A DNA stretch of 57,568 nt from Saprospiraceae bacterium (lineage in GTDB: Bacteria > Bacteroidota > Bacteroidia > Chitinophagales > Saprospiraceae): positions 1 to 57,568 of the forward strand of contig JABWBR010000026.1 of assembly GCA_013360405.1 (NCBI GenBank). The letters run 5' to 3'. Made by a program: the position numbers and the translations under genes. Below the pieces are notes generated by a model. That model searched no databases. It was not told where the DNA came from and saw only the letters and a list, made by a program, of their open reading frames with translations. Within the stretch, counting starts at the first letter, position 1. Each line of letters begins with the position of its first letter. Positions 28,341-36,273 of the stretch are shown piece by piece.

Positions 28341-28369
28341 GCGGCGCCCGTTGTGATAACGGGCGCCGC
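28341..28369 (-). terminator. GC-rich hairpin terminator
   Basis: GCGGCGCCCGTT (28341-28352) and AACGGGCGCCGC (28358-28369) form a perfect 12-bp stem with a 5-nt loop. On the minus strand it is followed by a T-rich run, so it likely ends the TonB-receptor transcript from 28464 before the glycerophosphodiesterase gene. Confidence 0.8.
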
Positions 28370-28384
28370 CTTTATGTAAAACAA

Positions 28385-28460
28385 CGTTGTAGAGACGCAA
28401 AATTTTGCGTCTACCGTGAAAGGATTAGGTACAGAAGCAAAATATTACGTCTCTACAACC
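28385..28460. repeat. GTAGAGACG nested inverted repeat
   Basis: GTTGTAGAGACG at the left pairs with CGTCTCTACAAC at the right. Inside it, GAGACGCAAAATTTTGCGTCT is nearly self-complementary, and a degenerate GCAAAATATTACG repeats the word. It sits directly downstream of the receptor gene. Confidence 0.75.
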
Positions 28461-28463
28461 ATT

Positions 28464-31400
28464 TTAATTAAAAATATAACGCACGCCGAAACGCATACGC
28501 CAGCGCGAAGATACGCCTGCGATATTGAAAGCGTCTTTATCGGTAACGTCTCCACGACGGTACGAGAAACGAGGTACGGTATTATTACCTTGTGCATCGG
28601 GGCCGTAGCTTTCAAACTGCAATAATTCGAAGTTATTGAACTGCGAACCCGGAACGATGTAAATAGTGCCCCACTCCTTATTGAGGAGGTTAGCAATATT
28701 GAAAATATCGAGGGAGAATTGCAGTTTGTGAACGTTGTTGCCAGCCTTCAAGCCTACATCCTGGCGGATAGCAAAGTCGAAAATGCTGCTGAAAGGAGCG
28801 TAGTTAGCGTTCTTCTCAGCATACTGACCGCGGTTTTCGCTCAGGTATGGATCGCTTTCGATAAAGGCATTCAGATTAGCCCACTGCTGGGCAGCCGTAT
28901 ACGTTACACCGCCTGCCGTATAATCAACCAGCACAATATCGGACTGCTGAGCGGGGACATAGATCAAGCTGCGGTTGGCGCTGGTGCTACCTGTTTCGTT
29001 ATTCGGGTTGCGCGCGTTGGCGGTGCTGCCGCCGATTACGTAAGAGTATGCATTACCAGATTGACCGTTGTAGAACAACGAGAAAGTGGTGGCTGCATTT
29101 TCGCCTTTGTTCCAGTCGAGTTTGTAGCTCAAAGAGCCCAGGATGCGATGGCCCAGAGCGAAGTCGGAGCGACCCAGCAGCGGATGGTTGCGACCGTCGG
29201 TGCTCACCTGCCCGCGCCACTGCGAAGAGTTCTGCGAAGAAGTACCTTCGTTAACAGCTTCGGCATCGTTGTAAGAGTAGGCCAAATAAGCATTCAAGCC
29301 AAAACCGAAACGTTTGGCCAAAGAAGCCGTGATGTTATATCCGTAACCTTCATTGGTATTCGATCCTACGTAAACGGCGCTGTACGTTGCATCCACAACG
29401 CGCCTGTTGTAAGTAGGACGATCGTCAACGCCCGACCAGTTGAAACGCAGCGTAGGATCGTCGTTGATATTGGTATACAAAACGTTGTTGAGCGTTTTGG
29501 TGTACAAACCTTCGAGCGTAGCCAAAATACCGCCGGGCAATTCTTGGTCTAAAGCAAGGTTGGCGCGGAATACCTGCGGGTATTTGAAATCTTTGGTAAA
29601 CAAGTCGACCTGACCGGAGGGAACCGAGAAGTTCGGGTTGGTGTATTGCTTGGTAATGTCTGACTGGAACAAGATCGGCGTGCCTGCATTGGTTTCATCC
29701 ACGCGGCCCAAAGTCAAACCGTTGTTGTTGAACATAGCGCCCGGCCATACAAACGGAATACGGCTGGTGAAAATACCCAGACCGCCGCGCAGCACCGTCT
29801 TTTTGTTGCCTGCAACATCATAGTTGAAGCCCAGACGCGGAGAGATCATAATCTGGCCGTCGGGTGCTTTGCCTGCTTCTACGTCATTGGCAACTTCCCA
29901 GAATTGCTGCATTTTGGGCAGCGCCACATCGTTGAGATAAGTGTCTTCGGTAGGATCAGAAGTAATAATAGGCAAGTCAACGCGCAAACCGCCGGTAACG
30001 GTCAGTTTTTTGCTGATCGTCCATTCATCCTGTGCATACAAGCCCAGTTGCATGGCATTGAATTCAGCGGCTGCGGCAGAACCGTCGCCGGTGAGTTCAT
30101 CCACCAGCGAATAGGCGCGGTCGTATTCGATAGCCGCTACGCCGTTTATGAAATTGGCCCGGTTGTCAAAGCGGTAGGTGCCGTAGTTCTGACCGATAAA
30201 CAGGTTGTAGATGCTGTAGAATTCGTTGTGCGTACCGATCGTAATAGTGTGGTTGCCTTTGTACAGCTTGAAGTTGTTGGTCAAGGTAAAGATGTCCTGA
30301 TCGAGCGCGTTAGCAGTAGAGAATTCTTCACTGCCCAGGCGGATCGTACCCGTTCCGTCGTTGATAAAGACATAAGGAAAATCGCCGCCCAACGGGTCGC
30401 GGTCGTCGTTAACGCGGGTATAACCCAAAATAAGGTTATTAGATGCGCCGGCGCCAAAACGCGAATTCAATTCCAGTGCGGTTGAATTCGTGATGCTGGG
30501 GAAGAAAATACCGTTGTTCGAGAAGTTGATGGTATTGGGTGAACCGCCAAAACGATCGAACTGCTCTGCTTTGGTATATTGGTGGCGAAGCGTCAATCTG
30601 TTATTTTCGCTGAGATTGTAGTCTAATTTAGCGAAAATTTTGAGGCCTTTAAGTTCGTCGGCAGTAGAGCGATATCCACCCGGATCGTAGCCGTATTCGC
30701 TGATGAGGTGATTGCGCAGATCTTCAAGATCGGCAGGCGTAGAGTTACCTTCATACAATTCTATCTCAAAAGGAATCGGCGTTTCGTCGTCCTGGATTTC
30801 GGCGTTAGCAAAGAAAAACAGTTTGTCTTTGATAATGGGTCCGCCGATCGAAAGGCCATACAGCCGTTGGTTGAATTCAGGTAGTTTGATTCGTTTAAAT
30901 GTAGTATCTGGCGAGTTTGGGAACTTCATACGAAGTTCTTCTGTCAGCCTGTCGGCCAATACACCGTTGGTTTTACCGGCCAGGTTTTCATTTTGCATAA
31001 AATAGTAAGCCGTGCCTGCGAATTTGTTCGTACCCGATTTGGTAACGGCGTTGATACCGGCGCCTGCAAAACCGCCAAGTGTTACGTCATAAGGAGATAT
31101 AACAACCTGGAGTTGGTCAATGATATCGATACTGAACGGTGAAATACCGGTCTGACCGCCGTTGGTGCCCGAAGAAGACAGGCCGAATACGTCGTTATTA
31201 ACCGCACCGTCGATGTAGATAGCGTTGTAGCGGTTGTTAACGCCGGCGAATGTAGAACCGTCGCCATAAGCGCCTGACTGGGGCGTCAGCCTCAAATAGT
31301 CGTTGATGTTCCGGTTTAGCGTAGGCATGACGTCAATTTCAGCCGCTGTGATTTGCGTACTGGCGCCCGCCGCTTGTCCGGCTACGCGAGAGGAAGCAGA

Positions 31401-31775
31401 CACCACTACAGAAGAAAGTTCGATAGCGGTTTCTTGTAAAGTAAAGCTTTGTTTGAGCGCTTCGCCCAATCGCAGATACACATTATCAAGTTCAGTGCTG
31501 GCATAACCGGTGTAAGAAACCGAAATTTTGTAAGGACCGCCTACGCGCATATTGGGAATGCGATAGTTGCCCTGTAGATCGGTAGCATCTCCGTAGCTGG
31601 TACCTGATGGTTGGTGAACTGCCAGGATGTTGGCGCCGATAAGCGGTTCGCCATTGGCGTCTACAATTTTACCCTGCATCGAAGAAGTGGTCACGCCTTG
31701 TGCCAATACCCCAATGAAGGTAAGCGGGACTATTGCCCAAGCGAGCAAAAGCCTGAAAGTGTTGACTTTTTTCAT
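28464..31775 (-). CDS. Oar-like TonB-dependent outer-membrane receptor (1103 aa)
   Basis: A signal peptide (to about 26) precedes a carboxypeptidase-regulatory-like domain (about 30-115; MQGKIVDANGEPLIGANI), a plug region (about 125-260; YIDGAVNNDVFGL, VVISPYDVTLGGFAGAGINAVTKSG) and a large beta-barrel to the end (FGVRYIFN, terminal aromatic-Asn). The TPQSGAYGDGSTFAGVNNRYNAIYIDG stretch and the length are typical of the Oar/OmpA-related receptors of Bacteroidota and myxobacteria rather than SusC. Substrate unknown; no SusD gene is adjacent. It is followed by a nested inverted repeat and a strong hairpin terminator. Confidence 0.88.
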   Translation of the reverse strand: MKKVNTFRLLLAWAIVPLTFIGVLAQGVTTSSMQGKIVDANGEPLIGANILAVHQPSGTSYGDATDLQGNYRIPNMRVGGPYKISVSYTGYASTELDNVYLRLGEALKQSFTLQETAIELSSVVVSASSRVAGQAAGASTQITAAEIDVMPTLNRNINDYLRLTPQSGAYGDGSTFAGVNNRYNAIYIDGAVNNDVFGLSSSGTNGGQTGISPFSIDIIDQLQVVISPYDVTLGGFAGAGINAVTKSGTNKFAGTAYYFMQNENLAGKTNGVLADRLTEELRMKFPNSPDTTFKRIKLPEFNQRLYGLSIGGPIIKDKLFFFANAEIQDDETPIPFEIELYEGNSTPADLEDLRNHLISEYGYDPGGYRSTADELKGLKIFAKLDYNLSENNRLTLRHQYTKAEQFDRFGGSPNTINFSNNGIFFPSITNSTALELNSRFGAGASNNLILGYTRVNDDRDPLGGDFPYVFINDGTGTIRLGSEEFSTANALDQDIFTLTNNFKLYKGNHTITIGTHNEFYSIYNLFIGQNYGTYRFDNRANFINGVAAIEYDRAYSLVDELTGDGSAAAAEFNAMQLGLYAQDEWTISKKLTVTGGLRVDLPIITSDPTEDTYLNDVALPKMQQFWEVANDVEAGKAPDGQIMISPRLGFNYDVAGNKKTVLRGGLGIFTSRIPFVWPGAMFNNNGLTLGRVDETNAGTPILFQSDITKQYTNPNFSVPSGQVDLFTKDFKYPQVFRANLALDQELPGGILATLEGLYTKTLNNVLYTNINDDPTLRFNWSGVDDRPTYNRRVVDATYSAVYVGSNTNEGYGYNITASLAKRFGFGLNAYLAYSYNDAEAVNEGTSSQNSSQWRGQVSTDGRNHPLLGRSDFALGHRILGSLSYKLDWNKGENAATTFSLFYNGQSGNAYSYVIGGSTANARNPNNETGSTSANRSLIYVPAQQSDIVLVDYTAGGVTYTAAQQWANLNAFIESDPYLSENRGQYAEKNANYAPFSSIFDFAIRQDVGLKAGNNVHKLQFSLDIFNIANLLNKEWGTIYIVPGSQFNNFELLQFESYGPDAQGNNTVPRFSYRRGDVTDKDAFNIAGVSSRWRMRFGVRYIFN

Positions 31776-31810
31776 AAACTAGTTGAGTTTGGTGAAATAA
31801 TTTCCCGCTG

Positions 31811-31818
31811 CAAATTTA
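31811..31818 (-). promoter_or_regulatory. Candidate -7 box for the Oar-like receptor
   Basis: TAAATTTG on the minus strand, 35 nt upstream of the start codon, fits TAnnTTTG. No TTG is found at the usual 17-23 nt spacing. Confidence 0.4.
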
Positions 31819-32022
31819 AGTGCCCAATGTTAAGGTAGTATTATTTTTTCGGTGTTTTTAGACCTTATGTTTTGATTGACAAATCATTAAAAAATGTATA
31901 AAACAAGTTTGGCACAACTTTTTTCGTCGGTTGCGTTTTTTAGCCAATTTTTGTTGAAACTTTGTCAAAAGTTAGGCAATACTAATCGCAATATTATAAT
32001 TTGCATTTTCCACTCAATTTCT

Positions 32023-34041
32023 ATGATTATGAAAAATTTCGCACTCCTATTTCTGTTTTTGCTCCCGGCGGCTTTCACTGCCTCCTCGCAACACAACGTG
32101 TCGGTCCAAAATTTCTCGTTTACGCCCGCTAATCTCACGATTAATGCCGGCGAAACAGTTACCTGGACGAACAACCAGGGGTTTCACAATGTGAACGGTA
32201 CACAGGCCACCTTCCCCAATAATCCGGCAGGTTTTGGCAATGGCACCGCAAATGCCCCCTGGACCTTTTCTTTTACTTTCAATACCCCCGGCGTGTACCA
32301 GTACCGCTGCGATGTGCACCCTGCCCAAATGCAAGGTACGATCACAGTTGAAAGCGTCACCCCGCCTGATCCGGCGTTACTGATAACCGGCATATTCGAC
32401 GGCCCGCTGCCCAACGGCGTACCCAAAGGATTCGAGTTATACGCCCTCGATGATATCGCCGACCTGAGCGCCTACGGAGTGGGCTCGGCTAATAACGGAC
32501 AAGGCAGCAACGGACAGGAATATACCTTTCCCGCTGTTGCGGTTTCCGCCGGCGATTTTATTTATGTAACTAACGATAGCGCGGCTTTTGTGGCCTTCTT
32601 CGGTTTTGAAGCCGACTTTAACGACGGCGGCCTGGCCAGCAATGTCAACGGCGACGATGCGGTCGAGCTTTTCTACAACAGCGAAGTGATCGACGTTTTC
32701 GGCGATATTAACGTAGACGGCACCGGCCAACCCTGGGAATACCTCGACGGCTGGGCCTACCGCGTGAGCGGCACCGGCCCCGACGGCAATACGTTTGCGC
32801 TGTCGCACTGGTATTTCAGCGGTATCGATATTTTTGACAATACGACAACCAACGGCCAGGCCGCGTTGCCATTCCCGCTAGGGACTTATTCTCTTACGGC
32901 TCCTGAATTTGTTATTGCTGCCGATGACAACGCCATGGGACAGGTCAATGAAGCCCTCACTATTAACGCCCTCGCCAACGACCTGCTGCCCGGCAACCTG
33001 GTCACTTTTGCCATAGTAAGCCCGCCGGCCAACGGCACGGCTTCTGTCAATACCGCCAATAACACCATTTCTTATATCCCCGAGCAGGATTTCTGCGGCG
33101 AAGACAGCTTCACCTACCGAGTTTGCAACCAGGTGAGCTGCGATACGGCTACGGTGAATGTGATGATAGAATGCGAAGCTATGTATCCCGCTTATGATAT
33201 CGCCACGGTAAGAACCGTGAACGCCGACGGCGTAGCCGATTCGCTCAATGTAGTATGCCAACTGCAAGGTATAGTCTACGGCGTTGACCAACGCGGCGGC
33301 GCCGGCGTGCAGTTTACCCTTATCGACAATACCGGCGGTATAGGCGTGTTTAGCAACACGCTCGACACCTACACGGTTACCGAAGGCGATGAAATCACAG
33401 TGAGAGGTACGATCGGCCAATTCAACGGCCTTACTCAGATTGTGGCCGATGAAATCGCACACGTCTCCAGTGGAAATGCCCTGCAAGCCGCCGATGTGGT
33501 GACGGCTTTAGACGAAAGCACGGAATCAAACCTCATTCGCATTACCAACCTTACCCTGGTCGACCCCGGCCAATGGACCAACTCGGGCAGCGGCTTTACC
33601 GTAGATGTAACCAACGGAAACGCTACTTTTAGTATGCGTATCGACAACGACGTGGATATCTTTGGCACCCTCGCTCCAGACGCCCCCTTTAACCTGACCG
33701 GCATCGGCGGCCAGTTTGATAACACGTCACCTTTTACAGAAGGTTACCAGATCTTGCCCCGCTATATTGCAGATATCGATCTGATTACGGGTGTAGAAGA
33801 GAATGTGCTGGCAGGAAAAATTACCGCATCTCCTAACCCTTCAAATGGCCTATTCACCATAGAAAGCGAAGTAGATCTCGACGAAGTAGTGATTACCAAT
33901 AGCACAGGCCAGACGATTATGCGGATTGCCCAACCCGGCTTGCGCAAGCAACTGGATTTGAGCGATGTAGCCCCGGGAGTTTATCATTTGACTTTCCGCA
34001 GCGGCGCCGATCAGTATACGAGCAAGATAGTGGTGAGATAA
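32023..34041 (+). CDS. Cupredoxin / lamin-tail secreted protein with T9SS tail
   Basis: 672 residues from the ATG at 32023 (32029 also possible); this leaves a signal peptide, while the frame's earlier codons have no such feature. A plastocyanin-like domain (about 25-115) carries all four type-1 copper ligands: H55, C96, H99, M103. Then a lamin-tail-like domain (about 120-290; ITGIFDGPLPNGVPKGFELYA), a cadherin-like segment starting AADDNAMGQVNEAL (about 296-385), an OB-fold-like region (about 395-565), and a type A T9SS tail (ASPNPSNGLFTIES to SKIVVR). A secreted copper protein tethered to the surface is the simplest reading. The patatin gene starts on the very next base after the stop. Confidence 0.82.
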   Translation: MIMKNFALLFLFLLPAAFTASSQHNVSVQNFSFTPANLTINAGETVTWTNNQGFHNVNGTQATFPNNPAGFGNGTANAPWTFSFTFNTPGVYQYRCDVHPAQMQGTITVESVTPPDPALLITGIFDGPLPNGVPKGFELYALDDIADLSAYGVGSANNGQGSNGQEYTFPAVAVSAGDFIYVTNDSAAFVAFFGFEADFNDGGLASNVNGDDAVELFYNSEVIDVFGDINVDGTGQPWEYLDGWAYRVSGTGPDGNTFALSHWYFSGIDIFDNTTTNGQAALPFPLGTYSLTAPEFVIAADDNAMGQVNEALTINALANDLLPGNLVTFAIVSPPANGTASVNTANNTISYIPEQDFCGEDSFTYRVCNQVSCDTATVNVMIECEAMYPAYDIATVRTVNADGVADSLNVVCQLQGIVYGVDQRGGAGVQFTLIDNTGGIGVFSNTLDTYTVTEGDEITVRGTIGQFNGLTQIVADEIAHVSSGNALQAADVVTALDESTESNLIRITNLTLVDPGQWTNSGSGFTVDVTNGNATFSMRIDNDVDIFGTLAPDAPFNLTGIGGQFDNTSPFTEGYQILPRYIADIDLITGVEENVLAGKITASPNPSNGLFTIESEVDLDEVVITNSTGQTIMRIAQPGLRKQLDLSDVAPGVYHLTFRSGADQYTSKIVVR

Positions 34042-34815
34042 ATGGACAAACCACGAATTGGCATAGCATTATCTGGTGGCGGCGCCAGGGGCATTGCCCA
34101 TATCGGCGTGCTTCAGGCGCTGATTGAAAACGGCATTTACCCGGAATCGGTGTCGGGCGCCAGTGCAGGCGCCATCGTGGGCGCATTGTACGCAGCGGGG
34201 AAGTCGCCACAAGAAATGCTCCAATTTGTAAAAGACAGCAGTTTATTAAAATTATTTAAAGTGGGGCTACCGCTCAACGGGCTGGCCAAGCTGACCTATG
34301 TGCGCGACCAACTGAAAACGTACATACCCGGCGATGATTTCGCCCAATTACAGCATCGTTTGTTCGTAGCCATAGCCAACCTCAATACAGGCGAATGCGA
34401 AATGCGCCACGAAGGCGTGTTGTCGGAAGTCGTGATGGCCTCTTGCTCCATTCCGCTCGTATTCAAACCGGTAGAAATCAATGGCAACTGGTACGTGGAC
34501 GGCGGCCTGCTCAACAATATGCCGGTAGCCCCACTTGTACCTCATTCTGATATCCTCATAGGGGTAAACGTGATACCACACGTAAAAACCGCCTCCAAAA
34601 ACGTACAGAACATCATCGGTATCGCTACCCGATGTTTTGAGCTCTCCATATTATCGAACACAAACGCCAGCATTCAGATGTGCCAGGTAATAATTGAACC
34701 AAGACGGGTGCAGGCTTATAATATTTTTCAATTCAACCAATACGAAAAGCTTTTCGACATCGGCTATCAGGCGGCATTAGACAAGATTCCGGAAATAAGA
34801 AAGTTAATGAGTTAA
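34042..34815 (+). CDS. Patatin-like phospholipase
   Basis: 257 residues. The Ser-Asp dyad is clear: oxyanion glycine-rich LSGGGARG (10-17), nucleophile GASAG (Ser41) and DGG with Asp153 (YVDGGLLNN). No signal peptide, so likely cytoplasmic or at the inner-membrane face, acting as a lipid acyl hydrolase. The ATG directly abuts the upstream TAA, so translation is probably coupled to the T9SS cupredoxin gene, an odd pairing of a secreted and a cytosolic product. The final codons (Met-Ser-stop) lie inside the stem of a repeat hairpin. Confidence 0.92.
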   Translation: MDKPRIGIALSGGGARGIAHIGVLQALIENGIYPESVSGASAGAIVGALYAAGKSPQEMLQFVKDSSLLKLFKVGLPLNGLAKLTYVRDQLKTYIPGDDFAQLQHRLFVAIANLNTGECEMRHEGVLSEVVMASCSIPLVFKPVEINGNWYVDGGLLNNMPVAPLVPHSDILIGVNVIPHVKTASKNVQNIIGIATRCFELSILSNTNASIQMCQVIIEPRRVQAYNIFQFNQYEKLFDIGYQAALDKIPEIRKLMS

Positions 34816-34888
34816 TGTGCTGATGTGCTAATTTGCTAATGGTTATTAAACATCAGCACATTAACTCATCAGCACATCAGCACATTAA
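34807..34888 (+). terminator. ATGTGCTGA hairpin with two alternative right arms
   Basis: Bases 34807-34825 pair perfectly over 19 bp with 34851-34869. A second right arm at 34875-34888 (CATCAGCACATTAA) can replace part of the first. The left arm contains the patatin stop codon. This is a likely terminator built from the window's ATGTGCTGA word. Confidence 0.8.
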
Positions 34889-35227
34889 ATTCCGCATACC
34901 CGCAAATAACCTCCTTACGCCCACCAAGAATTGCCATTTACTAAATCCGGGGCAGTTAACATAAAATTGTTTGAAGGTATGCTGTCTTATTACAAGGTTA
35001 TCTTCTAACTTTGGCTCGCTTTTCACAACCCGTTGTTGAAATGCCGATGGTGTTAAAATAGTGGGTTCTCATCTCTATTGGTAGCCTCCCCTCGTTTTGA
35101 GGGCAACAACAACAGCTCAAATAACCCGATACGTGTGTCGTATCTGCGGCATAATTATGCCTTGAAAGATCAACTGAAAAGAGGATGTTTAATTTTTGCT
35201 AACTTTGCTACGTCAAAATCATATCCC
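34816..35227. other. Gap between patatin and PorP/SprF genes
   Basis: The first 75 bases are the ATGTGCTGA hairpin. From 34890 on I see no gene or RNA fold. Two TAACTTTG boxes (35006-35013 and 35200-35207) could be tandem promoters for the downstream operon. Confidence 0.6.
35200..35207 (+). promoter_or_regulatory. Candidate -7 box for the PorP/SprF operon
   Basis: TAACTTTG, 20 nt before the ATG, matches TAnnTTTG. An identical octamer lies at 35006-35013. Neither has an obvious TTG at -33, so only partial support. Confidence 0.4.
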
Positions 35228-36196
35228 ATGACTGGACGCTCTTACTATCTATTAGTTGCTTCTCTGTTGTGTATTGCTTCGCAATCCATTCAAGCCCAAC
35301 AGTTGTCGCTTTTTACGCAGTATCGCGATAATGCGGCTATTCTAAATCCGGCGGCCGTAGAAAGCGATTTTCTCGCTTACAACCAAAACCTCACTTTCGG
35401 GGTTTCGCACCGACAGCAGTGGGTTGGGCTCAGCGGGGCGCCAAGCACGCAAATTCTTCGCGGCTCTTATATCAATGTCAACCGCAGCGGTGTTACCCTG
35501 ATTGCCGGCGGGCAGATTATCAATGATGCTACGGGCCCTACCGGCTTTACCGGATTGTATGGACGTATAGGCGGCGTGGTTACCAGTGACCCGACCTACA
35601 ACGGCTTGTCGTTTGCCCTCAGCGCCGGCGTGGTGCAATACCGCGTAAAAGCCTCTGAGATCACCCTTCGCGATGACGGCGACGTAATTGGCAGCCAAAA
35701 CCAATCGCAATTGTTTCCCGATGTTGGCGTGGGCGTATTCTATTACCAAATGCTCGACGGTGGCAGTTGGGATGAAGACTACTTCTACGCAGGTATTTCC
35801 GTACCCCAGGTTATCGGTCTCGACCTTACTTTCCAGGACGAAAACGGCGAATACTACACCCGTCGCATCCAGCACTTCTATGGCATGCTGGGGCTCTATA
35901 AATTCCTGCGCAACGACGGCTTCCTCGAACCTTCGATTTGGATAAAATACGCACCCAACGCGCCAATAAATGCAGACATCAACCTACGCTACCAAATGCC
36001 CAACAGTCTCTGGCTCGGTACAGGTATATCCACTGGAAAAAACTTCCACATGGAAGCCGGTTTTGCCCTGGGTGAAAACGTAGGATTTGACAATACTATT
36101 CGCATCGGCTATGGTTTCGACTATTCCTTCAGTTCATTCGGACCATCTGCCGGAAGTACCCACGAAATTAACCTGGCTATTTCCCTGGAACGCTAA
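35228..36196 (+). CDS. PorP/SprF-family T9SS outer-membrane protein
   Basis: 322 residues from the ATG at 35228, giving a signal peptide ending SQSIQAQ; upstream in-frame codons are not protein-like. The family hallmark is immediate: QLSLFTQYRDNAAILNPAAVESD, then RQQWVGLSGAP, and a C-terminal beta-barrel strand pattern (IGYGFDYSFSSFG, STHEINLAISLER). PorP/SprF proteins anchor or help export type B T9SS cargo and are often encoded next to it. Here the giant CHU_C protein follows within 80 bp, so this is most likely its dedicated partner. Confidence 0.93.
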   Translation: MTGRSYYLLVASLLCIASQSIQAQQLSLFTQYRDNAAILNPAAVESDFLAYNQNLTFGVSHRQQWVGLSGAPSTQILRGSYINVNRSGVTLIAGGQIINDATGPTGFTGLYGRIGGVVTSDPTYNGLSFALSAGVVQYRVKASEITLRDDGDVIGSQNQSQLFPDVGVGVFYYQMLDGGSWDEDYFYAGISVPQVIGLDLTFQDENGEYYTRRIQHFYGMLGLYKFLRNDGFLEPSIWIKYAPNAPINADINLRYQMPNSLWLGTGISTGKNFHMEAGFALGENVGFDNTIRIGYGFDYSFSSFGPSAGSTHEINLAISLER

Positions 36197-36273
36197 TTTA
36201 TTTTGACTCCTGCTAAACAGCATTACCTATTCCCATGAAAATAACAGTCGTTAGTCCCAAATTTATGGTTTAC

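Noticed and set aside
31894-32022. Upstream extension of the cupredoxin T9SS protein
   Set aside because: The 43 extra residues have no signal peptide, whereas the ATG at 32023/32029 begins one.
34890-35199. Possible RNA gene between patatin and PorP/SprF
   Set aside because: No tRNA-like or conserved fold could be found by eye; only two TAACTTTG boxes are visible.
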